Source: Phaseolus vulgaris
Taxonomy: Eukaryota; Streptophyta; Magnoliopsida; Fabales; Fabaceae
DNA length: 64,000 bases
Direction of reading: 5' to 3'
Assembly: GCF_000499845.2 (NCBI RefSeq)
Contig: NC_023758.2
Span: 852,811 to 916,810, forward strand
Positions within the stretch are counted from its first letter, which is position 1. Each line of letters opens with the position of its first letter. This document shows positions 50,032-61,769 of the stretch, in pieces. The translations under genes and the position numbers were made by a program. The notes beneath the pieces are model-generated. The model had not been told where the DNA came from and searched no databases. It saw nothing but the letters and a program-made list of their open reading frames with translations.

Positions 50032-52014
50032 AATCATGTGTTGTTTATTTTCTGCAGTTGATTAATGAGTATGTGTTGATTTCGCGTGTATTTTTTCCCC
50101 AAAAAAACACAAGACATCATGGGATAGTCAAGTTTGGTTCAAAGAAAAAAAAGTTGTTTTGATAAAAGAAAAAGGAAGTAAGCTTGAATTTTAATTTTTA
50201 CTAATACAAACGCTTTAATCTCTTTCTTTGGATACTTCATCCATAAAAATCATTCTAGCCGTAAAATTTTCTTGTAAATATTTAACATAACTACATAAAA
50301 AATCAAAACTCAAACCTATAATAATTTATTAAAGTAGAACGATATCTAACAATCATTTATATATACGCTACTCTCCTAAGAGTGTGGAGTTTAAGGATAA
50401 CAAAAAAAATGCTTATAGGGAAAAAAAACGTAAATGAACCTCTTTTAATGAAGTGAATAAATTAATTTAAAGCTATTGGTAAAAAAAACATGAATAATTA
50501 AATAACTATTTATAATTTAATTTTATTATTTATATTTTCTTTAACTCATTAGTATAATGAACCACAAAATGTATGGAACCCTTCACTCCTTTTCACATTC
50601 AGGACAATCCCTTATACTTTCAACTTTAATCATCTTAATTAGCAGGTGGGGTAATATACGGATCTTATTTTCTCTGCAAATACAGTATTAGGTAGCAGGT
50701 ACGATATTACAGAGATTTAGTCATCATTTGGATGTAACATTCATCTGTTCGAACAATACAGTATTTCGTACCAAATAAAAATCAGTAAATGATTTATCTA
50801 AAACTATGTTTATTTAGAAAAGACGTTTTGACACTATGAATCAGGAAGAACATTCAATTGGTAATTCATTATAAGAATATAGTAATATATATAATTTTTA
50901 ATTTATTAAGTGGTGAATTGCTTCTGATACTTTTTAGTGTTTCAACCTATTAGTTCTGTATTTGAAGCTGCATCTATTTTGTATCACAAAAAGCTTTCTT
51001 ATTATCCACCCATTTGAAGATAAGTTGTAAACAAGAGTTAACATGTGTGGCAAGTTCATGTCTAGAAGTCCACATCCTCATAGAAAGCATTCACCATGCT
51101 ACAACGAATATCCTGTTGCTCTGTAAGTAATTAGGACCATCAATTATTTTGTTGTTGTAGTATTAGTGCTTCTTCAAGAGCCAACCATGCCAATGAAGTT
51201 ATTTCAAGTGGGGTCTGTGTGTTGTTCGGTGCATGAAGAGAAAGGGAAAGGAGGAAATCCGAATCCATTTCAAATTCTATCTATGCTCACTGCCACTCAC
51301 TCTGTACTGAAAATGAACTCTGCATTTCAAGCCTACACTAATTTCCAACCACACTCATGATATGCATGCTATTCTATATGGCTGATATTGACACAACACC
51401 AGATCCTTCCTCAACTCTTCTTTTCTGTACGCACAAATTTAGTAGTGTAATGTACTCTTCTACAAAAACTTGAATTCGAAGTGCTAAAATTCAACAAATC
51501 ATCGCATTTAATTGCCACAAAAATGTGTTCAGCTTGCCCTAAATGATTGATCCAGCTCGAGGGAGGGAGAAGTAGTGAACAGGTTGAGTTTCTATGTGCT
51601 GTCCAACTAGCCCCCTCTGCTGAAAACAAATATTTACCAGCTCCAAATCACTGACCCAGTTCTTTATTTTCTGCTAAAGGTGGAAAAAAAAATTAAATGG
51701 CGCTTAATTGAAAACATCATTTCACTAAAAAAATAAAGTATATTTGTGAATTTTAGGACTTTCTGAGCATGAGAAGATGACGAAATCCACCACTGCAAAA
51801 GGAACAAACTAAACTTAACATGAAAACTTGAAACACGACCACAAGTGTATTATTAGGGGCAAAATATAAATGGTTGCCTCCAGCGGATTCCAACAACTAC
51901 AGAAAAAGCACACAAACTTGAAAACAGATTGATCTGAGCTTATGTTTGGTTTTGAAGATGGTAGAGGAGGAAGAGCATAGTGAAAATAAGGTTGTCTATT
52001 TGATTTAGTAGAAA
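50032..52014. other. Intergenic, nothing firmly recognised
   Basis: The frame at 51166-51360 starts at GTG and its ATG-started part (from MPMKLFQVG) is about 58 codons with no known domain. It is not supported as a gene. Confidence 0.4.
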
Positions 52015-52165
52015 TGTTGGGTATGAAGCTAGAATTAACTGGGTTGGACTCAGTAAACATTATGTTTAGTGGATGAAAATTAATCATCATGTTCTCTTTA
52101 TAATTTTTATTTAAAGAGATCATTGTATTAAACTAGTTCCATAATTAACGATCCAATCACGTTAT
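52015..52165 (+). repeat. Diverged direct repeat family C, copy 2
   Basis: Second copy of the block at 49842, about 2.17 kb away in the same orientation, with indels. The minus-strand frame at 51815-52123 overlaps it. Confidence 0.6.
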
Positions 52166-53600
52166 TTATTTTTTTATTAATTCGTGATTATATATATTCC
52201 TTCCACGTTTTTCTCATAAAAAAGTAAAATAGTATTAATTTGATTTTACTTGTATTTAGTACATAGTATATTGTATTTTATCCCTATCTTGCCGACACTT
52301 GGGTACTGTTCTTGCACCCCATCACAGTCAGGGTTTGTGGTTCCCAGCGTGACGCTAACGAAGCACAATTAAGTGCATTTAAACCCCAACCTCGTTACTG
52401 CACCTACACCCAATAATTTCTTAAACTTCAACCTAGCACACATTTCAATACTCTCCCAAATTCTTCACTAATGACTTATAGGACGGTGCCGTATGGACTT
52501 AAATACCATCTTTGATTCACACTTACCTTAATTAAGGACATGTCCCAGGGATTATACTAGTTTAAGATATGTATCTTATGCCACTTTCCTATTAGGATAT
52601 ATTAACACAAATCCAATTTAAAATTATATCATTTTGAGTTTTAAAAATAAATTAAAGTATGTGTTTTATAGCATTCTTTTACTACAAGAAAGTCTTAAAA
52701 ATAATAAAGTAAAGTGAAAAATAAAGATTACATATAATAACTTTCGTGACCAATATGCCCTAACAAAAACATAATATTAAACTATAGTGATATTTTTTTA
52801 AGTTTATACAACAAATAAATTTTCTTTTCAATATGATTTTTTAGCATTTTATCTCTCTCTCACACACATATATAAATTAAGATCCTAAAGTTCATTTTTT
52901 TATTGTTTCTTGTGTATTTCTTTATCTCTTGGACCCTCTCTACTTCTATTTAAATTTTTATTTTTTTTCACTTAATTTATAAATAAATCCTAGCATCAAT
53001 TCTACTTCATTATAATTGAATTTAGAGTAATTTTTTTATTATAGTATTTCTTTTAAAAAAATCTCTTTTAACCTATTACGTTAGTGATCAATAATTTTAT
53101 TGATTTTGTTAATTGAGAAAAGTTATTCTTTGAATTAGATGACCATTTGTTAAGAGTTTTAATTTGATCGGTTATGTCTTTTAAGTCTCTTAAATTTTTG
53201 GTGCAATCCTACCCATTTTTTAGTCATTATTTGGAAGTAACTTTTAAATGAGAAAACTATCTTGTTGTTTGATTGGGAATGGAACTATTGTTGGATATGT
53301 GTTTAATGTCTTTGGTGTGAAAAAATTGTTTTTTAATTTAGGTTAGTTTACATTGATTTTTAATTTGATATTTATTTAGAAGAGTCAAAATGGGGGTATA
53401 ATGGGTATGTTAGGCAAATTATGTGTTATACAAAGTAAACTTGTTGGAGTAATTATAATAAGAAATATCTATTTGGAAAAATGTTTTTGATCTTTTACAA
53501 ATTTTGTGTTTTTACACATCACTTCAGCGTTGATCTATTGCTCAAACAATGATTTTTTTTGTTCAACTTATTGTTTGGAAACTTGAGTGAGAATGTATAA
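52166..53600. other. AT-rich intergenic sequence
   Basis: No gene or domain was recognised. Confidence 0.55.
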
Positions 53601-53604
53601 ACAA

Positions 53605-53894
53605 TTATTTTGATAATATCTTAGTGTAATGATATTATATTTGTTAATAATGTATTCTTGTATTTAATACCTACAAAACACAATAAAACACAATTGAGTC
53701 AACATGAGTCAACATATTCTACACATATATCATCTCAAATGATTCCATACAATATAATTTTATACATCACTCAAGTGAGAAGGTGTAGAATATGTTGACT
53801 CAATTGTGTTTTATTGTGTTTTGTAGGTATTAAATACAAGAATACATTATTAACAAATATAATATCATTACACTAAGATATCAAATCAAAATAA
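53605..53894. repeat. Near-perfect inverted repeat (hairpin locus)
   Basis: Left arm 53605-53723 and right arm 53784-53894 are reverse complements. They appear identical apart from a 10-bp direct duplication (GAGTCAACAT) in the left arm and a small indel near the outer end. The loop is 60 bp. Such identity in fast-drifting AT-rich DNA implies a young structure. If transcribed it would fold into a stem of about 100 bp, a substrate for Dicer-like enzymes. It could be a MITE; no clear target duplication was found. Confidence 0.9.
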
Positions 53895-56800
53895 AATATG
53901 AGAAATTTCTTAGACATATGATGTAAAATTATAGTTATATATGTTAGTCTAGTGAACTTAACTTAATTCATAATTATGGCATTCACATGTAAATCAAATT
54001 TTTTTTATTAATTAGGTTTTATTATTTAATAAAACATCCTTAATATAATATTTCGAAATGCATATGTTTCTTATTTATTTATCTTGAACATATTGAAGTA
54101 AGATTCGTTGTAGACGAATAATATTTTTAAACGAATAGTATAACATTAGATGAATTAGTGAATATAATTAAATTATGACTATTTATATAAAATTATATGT
54201 TGATTTGATTCTTAATAGTTTACTTTTTTTTATTGTTTTTCTTATTGTGATTATATTTTATACATAAGGTTAAAAGTTCAAAAAATAAGTTTAAATATTT
54301 GTAGACATAATACACATGTATATTCAATTTTTAAGATATTTGTATTTTGTAAACAGTATTAAATATGTTATGCCTATTTTCAGTATTAATTAGTTAAAGA
54401 AATATTTTATGATAATTTTCAGTGTGTAATTAACTAGAGAATTTATACCATAAAAGTGAACAGTCATATAGTTTAGGATTTTATGATCAAATAATAAAGA
54501 TTTAAATATACTAATTAAAATCATGTTAGATTCAATGTGGAAGTTGGGGCTCAAATGCCGTTCTGCTCAATTTACTCATCCTACGTCATACAGAAGAAGA
54601 AAAAAATCACTGCACACGTGTTATTTCTCAGCATTCTTTACAATAATTAATGTTTCATCATTTCCCCTTTTGGTGTTAGTAGAATAAATTTATTCTTAAA
54701 AATAATTTTATAAATTTTATGTAATGAAAAAATGATTGTTGTTGATATTAAGTTGTATAGTAATATTTAATATAAAAAAATTTATTTAAAAAAAATTATA
54801 AATTAAAATGAACTTATATATAAATTATTTTACATTTTACCAAAATTCTCTTATATTACTTTTTAAAAAATAATTCACTTGATCCAACCTATATATAATA
54901 TCTTAAATGATACTTAGACGCTCGGTTGATCAGATTTTACTATTTATAGTTAATTTTGGTTAAATGATATCTTTTGGTTACACGATATATACATTAACCT
55001 TTTTATAAAAAACAGAGCATTACAAAGGTATTATCAATTGTTGAGACTATATATATTAATTTTTTTTCTTCAGTTGATAGCATATTAAAAATCACAAAAT
55101 CACCATATCACTTTGGATAACAAACTTCTTAAGAATTGATAAATTAACTTCTAGTTAATAAGTTAATTGGTAGTTGATCATAATTAGTAATTAATAAATT
55201 CATAATTACGAGTTATTGTACAAACTAATAATTAACTTATTAAGTTAGAAATGTTTAATAAACTAATTGGTAAAATAAAATAAAATTTATATAAATTTAT
55301 ATTTTTAAATAAAATATACTATTATGTAATTATAATCTTAAAATTTTAAAAATAATTAAAATTATTAATAATTTTATTTATTTAAAAAAATTTGTATATA
55401 GTTTTTTATTTGAACAAATCATTTTATTTAAACAAGTTGGTCTAATGGGTATTAAATAAATGTAGTTCTTATTTTATTTTTTTATAAATTTTAATCTCTT
55501 AATTGAAACTACTATTGATTCTTATAATTTTTATTTATGTAATTTTTCACATAGTGAAATATTTATTATTTAAATTTATAATTTTTTTTAATTTGAATGA
55601 TATAAAAAATTAAAGAAATAACCAAAAAATATTAAATATTAAATATTACATTAATTAATTTCCTTTATAATAAAAATATACTAAATATAGGAGATAATAA
55701 TGAAAAATAAATAAAAAGACTATAAACTAGAATATATTTGAATTATATACTACAAACTCCTACAATAAATTATTATTAAATCATTATTAATAATTATTAA
55801 ATACTTATTAAATAATTTTGTATAAGTAAAACTAATTTATAAACTACTAAATAAGTTAACATTTAACTTAATTATTAGTCCCAATAAATAAATACTTAAT
55901 TAATGTATTTAAAAATATAAATATAATAAATAAAACACAATTAAAAAGGTAAGACTCATCTCGATCTCTTACTCTAACAAAATAAATGATGACTATTAAA
56001 AAAATTATTAAATATCAAATAATGTAAAGATAAAAAATAATTATCATATAACAAGGTTTCAACTTCTAATTATTTTAAGTTATAAAGTAGTTTTTAATTA
56101 AAAAAATTATAAAGTAGCTTTTAATTAAATTAGTGATTAATTTAGAATCTAAAATAGTTATTAGTTAAAACCTATAACCAAAGTTAGATATTAATTTAAA
56201 AACCACTTTATTAATTTTTATTAATAATAAAAATATTTAAGATATTAATAATTTTTTAATTTATAAAATAATATCAAATTTAGTTAATATAATAATTAAT
56301 TTTTTATTATAAATTATAGTATATTTAATGATTTTTATTATTATTTTAATTTAATAGTAAATTAGTTACTTATCATGAAATAATGAAATAAGAAAACTAG
56401 CTCATTTAGAATTTAGGATTTATATATATTGATTTCTTGTCAACTAACATGATATAATAAAAGATAACAAATTATATAAAATTACAACCATATTATTTTT
56501 TGAATTCCATATTATTGTGTGAACTCTCTTAACACACCAAAAACTTGTTAACACTACAACCATATTATTTTCTGAATTCCACTAAAAAAAACTACACTTA
56601 ACACTGTAATTATATTATTTATAGATTTAACTAATGGGAAAAATGCACACGCACTCTTCGAATTTTTTCTTGAAACTTTAGTTCTCAAGGTTAATGGCAA
56701 TATAACTCTCCATCCCGGGGAAAAAGTTGAAAAATAGTAGTCACAACTTAACTAATTTACTTACTTTTTCTTTACATGGCATCTTATTTTAAAGAAGAAA

Positions 56801-57290
56801 AAAAAGGTAACCATCTCCAGCACCCCTACTTATAATAAGTGACTGAAAAAAGAAAAAAAAAATTGTTAAAAAAATCACATAAATAAATATGGATGAAATG
56901 TTTGATAAAATAAATGATTATTACTTATTTATTGTATATTTTTCTCGTTATAGTGTAAGAATGCATAACATTAACTTTCTATGCAGGTTTATATGCAGTA
57001 TAATGCTTAAGTATATATTGGTTTGCTTTCAATGTAGAAATGAGCAGCATTTGGGTTGAATATAGAGGTGCCTGAAAGACACATTCAGTGCATATATGCT
57101 TCTCTCTCTTTAACCATTAATACTGTTCACTTTCACTGCCTTACATACAATGCACACGCTCAGAAAAATGATTAGGCAGCAGAGGACAAAAGTGGTGTAC
57201 CAAGCATGAATAGTGTAGGCCATGCTGATTGTTTGCCAAAAGCTGGATGGAAAGCTATGCTGTTGTGACGCTTTCATTTCAATCACAATG
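53895..57290. other. AT-rich spacer and XTH upstream region
   Basis: Extremely AT-rich to about 56900. ACAACCATATTATTTT followed by TGAATTCCA occurs twice (about 56484 and 56557). No gene. The last few hundred bases before 57290 are less AT-rich and probably hold the XTH promoter. Confidence 0.55.
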
Positions 57291-57294
57291 CTCC

Positions 57295-57301
57295 TATATA
57301 A
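57295..57301 (+). promoter_or_regulatory. TATA box of the XTH gene
   Basis: TATATAA within CTCCTATATAAATACC, 73 bases before the ATG, with a C-rich leader in between; classic plant promoter spacing. Confidence 0.7.
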
Positions 57302-57367
57302 ATACCACACTTCCCTCCCTCCAATTGCATTCCAATTTTACCTTTATCTTTTCACTTAAACTTCCTC

Positions 57368-58515
57368 ATGGCCACCATCAACACTTTTGGAAACATTGAT
57401 CTCTATATTCTTTTGCTATCATGCTTTCTAGTATCTGCTGTGTGCGTCTGGGGGCGACCAGCCACTTTTGTGCAAGACTTTCAAATCACGTGGTCAGAGT
57501 CTCATATCAAGCAAATTGATCAAGACAGAGCCATCCAACTCATTCTCGACCGAAACTCAGGTAAAGCCACATAACCTTAACTTATTCCTAACTCTTCTCT
57601 TTATCATTTGGCTCACGCACTCTGCGTCTTTTCCAGGTTGCGGTTTTGCTTCCAAAAATAAGTACATGTTTGGTCGTATTAGCATGAAAATCAAACTTAT
57701 ACCCGGAGATTCTGCAGGAACCGTCACTGCATTTTATGTGAGTTTAAACGTCCTTATAACATCCATTTTGTATGTTTAAAGAAAAACAAGGTTTGAACTG
57801 AACAACAACGCATTAACTTACTTATTGTTATTATTATAGATGAACTCTGACACCGACAGTGTACGTGACGAGCTTGATTTTGAGTTCTTGGGGAACCGTA
57901 GTGGTCAGCCTTACACAGTTCAGACAAATATCTACGCTCATGGAAAAGGGGATAGAGAGCAAAGGGTGAACCTCTGGTTTGATCCTTCATTGGATTTTCA
58001 CACTTATACCATCATGTGGAATCATCATCATATTGTGTAAGATAAGATATAGATTGGAGTTGTAGTAATAATAATTAATGAAGTAAGCATTAGAAATTGA
58101 TATTAGAGAGATGTTGGTGTGCAGGTTCTACGTGGATGATTTTCCCATTAGAGTGTACAAGAACAATGAAGGGAAGGGAATCCCATACCCAAGGATGCAG
58201 GCAATGGGAGTGTATTCGACGTTGTGGGAAGCTGATAACTGGGCAACAAGAGGGGGATTGGAGAAAATTGATTGGAGTAAGGCACCCTTTTATGCATATT
58301 ACAAGGACTTTGACATTGAAGGGTGCCCAACACCAGGACCTGCCAACTGTGCCTCTAATCAAAGTAATTGGTGGGAAGGGGCTGCATACCAAGCTCTTAA
58401 TGCCATTGAAGCTCGAAGGTACAGGTGGGTTCGTCTTAACCATATCATATATGATTACTGCCAAGATAAGTCAAGGTACACACTCATCCCACCAGAGTGC
58501 ATTGCCGGCATTTAA
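57368..58515 (+). CDS. XTH6: Xyloglucan endotransglucosylase/hydrolase, XTH6/XTH7 type
   Basis: Secreted GH16 enzyme that cuts and rejoins xyloglucan in the cell wall. Exons are 57368-57560, 57637-57737, 57840-58036 and 58125-58515, with GT-AG junctions. Joined length is 882 bp, 293 residues, normal for XTHs. The hydrophobic signal ([17 protein letters not shown]) precedes mature RPATFVQDF. The catalytic motif [10 protein letters not shown] (108-117) has nucleophile Glu109, Asp111 and acid/base Glu113, followed directly by the NRS glycosylation site typical of XTHs. The C-terminal XET domain has [16 protein letters not shown] and the paired cysteines (EGC...NC and YC...EC). Leu rather than Ile in DELDF, together with [10 protein letters not shown] and GCPTPGP, points to the XTH6/XTH7 pair. 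Which of the two is the better name cannot be decided here. Confidence 0.95.
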
Positions 58516-60790
58516 ATCCAAATTCACCTCACTTCAATTCTCCATTCTCTACTGTCAAAAATTATATATAGTTTCTTCGGCAGACTTAATTTCAGTTTAT
58601 CCCTTGTACTGTCTACGTCTCTCCACGTGAAATAAATGTACAACAACAAAACTAAGGGTAAATTATTGGGTCCCCATACCCCATGGATAAATTCAAATTA
58701 ACACTTCCTTGTTTGTTTTCTTTTGGGAGAGGGCAAATGATTATAGTGTCTGTGGGGGCCAGGGCTATGTTCTACCAGAAGAGGATAAGTCAAAAGCCAT
58801 TTCTGGATCCATTATGCAATTGTATTTTAGTGCGCATGATTGCCGATGATATTTTTGCCTTTCTCATGTACCAAATTTCATTCTGTAAACTTCCTCTGTT
58901 TCTATATAAGCAAAATTGGTCTACAACATTACACAAACCTTCATCAAACGGCTGCTCCTCTATACTTAACTCTAACTTCGCTGTTTTATTATTTTTTTCA
59001 TTTCTTATGAATCTGAGTTATATGCTCCCCTCAAATTTCTGACTAATAAGGGAAATTTACTTGCATCAACCATTTGAAAAAAATTGGATGGATGAAGTAT
59101 TGGTTTCTGCAAGATTGTTGATCTGAGTGTCGAATCACAACTTAACTTATTATTAACTCAATTTATAGTTGGGAAACTAAGATGTATCCAAATGTTCTGT
59201 TTTTATATTCTTTTTTAAGAATCATTCATTTCAATACTTAAAAAATCACTCAAATGAATAAAAAAGGATAAATTCAGATGAAATAAATTGCAAAACTCAT
59301 GAGATATATTAGTAAAAAGGATTTAGTAAAAAGAACACACTCGAAATACTGGTTAATGAATAAGTTATTGGAGCGGTGAATATATTATTTTGATTGATCT
59401 ACATTTAAATTATATTTTACTATATAATACTTAATATTTCAAATAAAATGTATCATAAGATATAAATATTACAATAAATATATAAATATAATACTTAGTT
59501 TGTAAATTGCATGACCAATTTGATATGTAACTCGAACCGGTCACAAAACCAGTATTTCATGACCAATTTGATACTTAGTTTCTGTTTCTGATTCAATCGT
59601 TTGAGTCTAGCTGAGTTTTATTTTTCAATTCTCAAGTTTAATTTCCAAAAATTCTAGCTACATATACCGGAAAGAGTGTTGTATGTTTCAAAGTGCTTCC
59701 AATTATAAAATCTGTTTTTTAGTTTCTGTAAAAACATTTTCCATCTTTTTGTAGTATTTATATCAATATAAATTACTGGTTAAAAAATTCAAATAATATA
59801 TATAATTATCTTGTTGATATTAAACCAGAAATATATTACTTTATTAAATTATATGCTTAAAAATCTAACAGTCAATTTTAAAAACCAAGTGAGAATCTCT
59901 TTAATTCACTCCCATTGACTTTCTAAGTAAATCCTATTATGAAGATTGAAATAAAATTGAGTTTTCTTACATTTTTAAGAAGACACTTTACAAAACATTC
60001 ACAAGTATATAGCTCAATGACAATCATCAAAGGAGTGGGAAAAAATGAGAAGATTTGAGGGAAAATTTCAAGAGTGCAGAGTGTTTTATACATGGAGGAC
60101 TTTATGTAATACTACAGTAATAATAATAATAATAATAAGAGATGGTTTAATGAGAAACATTTTACTGCTGTCAATTATGATTCGCTTGTTAAAAAGTTTA
60201 CCAGTGCATAATTTTTGGTCCACTTTCATTTAGGCAAGTATCTAAACTCCACAATGCGTGAAGTATTTCTTGTTGAAATATCCAAAGGAACATTCACAAC
60301 AATGAATGACGATAGGATTGAAAACTTGATACATTTATTAAAATCTTTGAGTGCATATATATCAGTTCAAACACCTAAGCCACAAAAATGAAACAGTAAT
60401 TCTCCTATCCACCAAATAATTTCAGAGTTTAGGATTCTCAAAAAGACGTAGCTGACAGCAACAAATGCACTTTTAAAGAGGTGGCCTACAACAACAAATT
60501 CCAAATAAATGAGACTTGATTCTTCAAAACAGAAATGCAACTTGCTCAAAGAAGAAAATATCAAAATACTAATTAAATTCCAACATTTCTAACTCTATTT
60601 TCCTAACAAAGGTCACCTTAGTTTCAATGTTTTGTCAATTCAGTGGAGACACTGTGGTGAGCAAGAGGACTGAAATTCCAGCGACAAGATAAGAAGATCG
60701 TAAGCTCTTTCGGATCCAGTGGTTAAACATATATGGTTGTTGCAATCACCAAAATCAATTTAAGTCTGGTATGCATTAACAAAGTCAACT
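58516..60790. other. XTH 3' flank and intergenic sequence
   Basis: Probable XTH 3' UTR, then AT-rich DNA with a (TAA)n run at about 60117-60138. The 119-codon ATG frame at 58683-59042 has no recognisable domain and is treated as chance. Confidence 0.45.
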
Positions 60791-60792
60791 CT

Positions 60793-61764
60793 CTATAGAC
60801 TTAGTAGCTCCTGACGATGCTGCTCTTCAGTTCTTGTTTTCAAGTAGGAGGTTGGCACGTACCTTTCCATCCTTCTTTTCTTCACGTCTTTTCAATGTCT
60901 CTTAATTCTTCACCTCGCTTGATGCATTATGCAAAGGAAAAAAAGTGACTACTGCTATTAGTGGAGGATGGAACTCTCTGTTACTAATCCTTGAATATAA
61001 ATAATTCACAAAATGGGTTCAATACCAACTCAATATGTTCATTTATTGATGGTATGGAAATTATAATGCTATTCTAACCAAATAAATGACCAACATGTCA
61101 TTTTTCTTATACATAAAAAATGGAAGTAGTTTAGACCAAATTTGAAGTAGGAGAACAAAAGAACATTTGATTTCTGAAATGGCCAAAGATAGTTTCCAAT
61201 TTTCACTGTCACATCCAGTTGCAGCCGGATTTCTGATGGCAGACCACCTGAGTCATAGTATCTCGGAAACATTAGCATATTTGATATATTTGTTTAACTA
61301 AAATTGCCTCAAAATTGAATTTGATTCCCTTTGTCCTTGGCATCAGTGGCAGCGATAAAGAAAACAACAATGGTTGGATACGTTGGAAACAAGGGGTGTA
61401 CCACATGTTTTATACCTTGGATATCATATAGAACAATAAATCCAGGACAGAAGGCACAGATCCCCTCACCTCCCGTGCTACAGGTTTTGTATTCTTCCTT
61501 TTGTGACTCTGCCAGTGCCACCTAGCATAACATTTTAAGGACACAAAATAGGATATGTAACTTCATCAGATGGAAGCAACTCTCACTACTTCTGAAATAA
61601 TGACACAGCAGAAATGCTTTCACATCATCTTTGATGAATTTAGTAAAAAATCAGTCAAATTTTCACGAGATGTTTCAACCCTTATTGCAAGCCATGCATG
61701 GATAAATTCAAAACCCAGGAACAAACGTTGGATGCTGCGCACCTCAAAGATTTGTTGGGTGTAA
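60793..61764 (-). other. Possible fragmented or degenerate multi-exon gene
   Basis: Several exon-like patches lie in order on the minus strand within a less AT-rich kilobase: a frame near 61761-61626 (EVRSIQRLFLGFEFIHAWLA); a block at 61521-61416 with a GCTAG acceptor and GGTATAAA donor (VALAESQKEEYKTCSTGG, then CAFCPGFIVLYDIQ); a patch near 61265-61150 (PSEIRLQLDVTVKIGNYLWP); and a possible C-terminus near 60890-60793 (ERYVPTSYLKTRTEEQ) or, in another frame, KKDGKVRANLLLENKN. Phases were not reconciled and no family was recognised. It may be a real gene with small exons, a pseudogene, or chance. Confidence 0.25.
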
Positions 61765-61769
61765 TAAAA

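Noticed and set aside
58683..59042. 119-codon ATG-started frame after XTH
   Set aside because: It has no domain, no splice context, AT-like codon use and lies in the XTH 3' flank.
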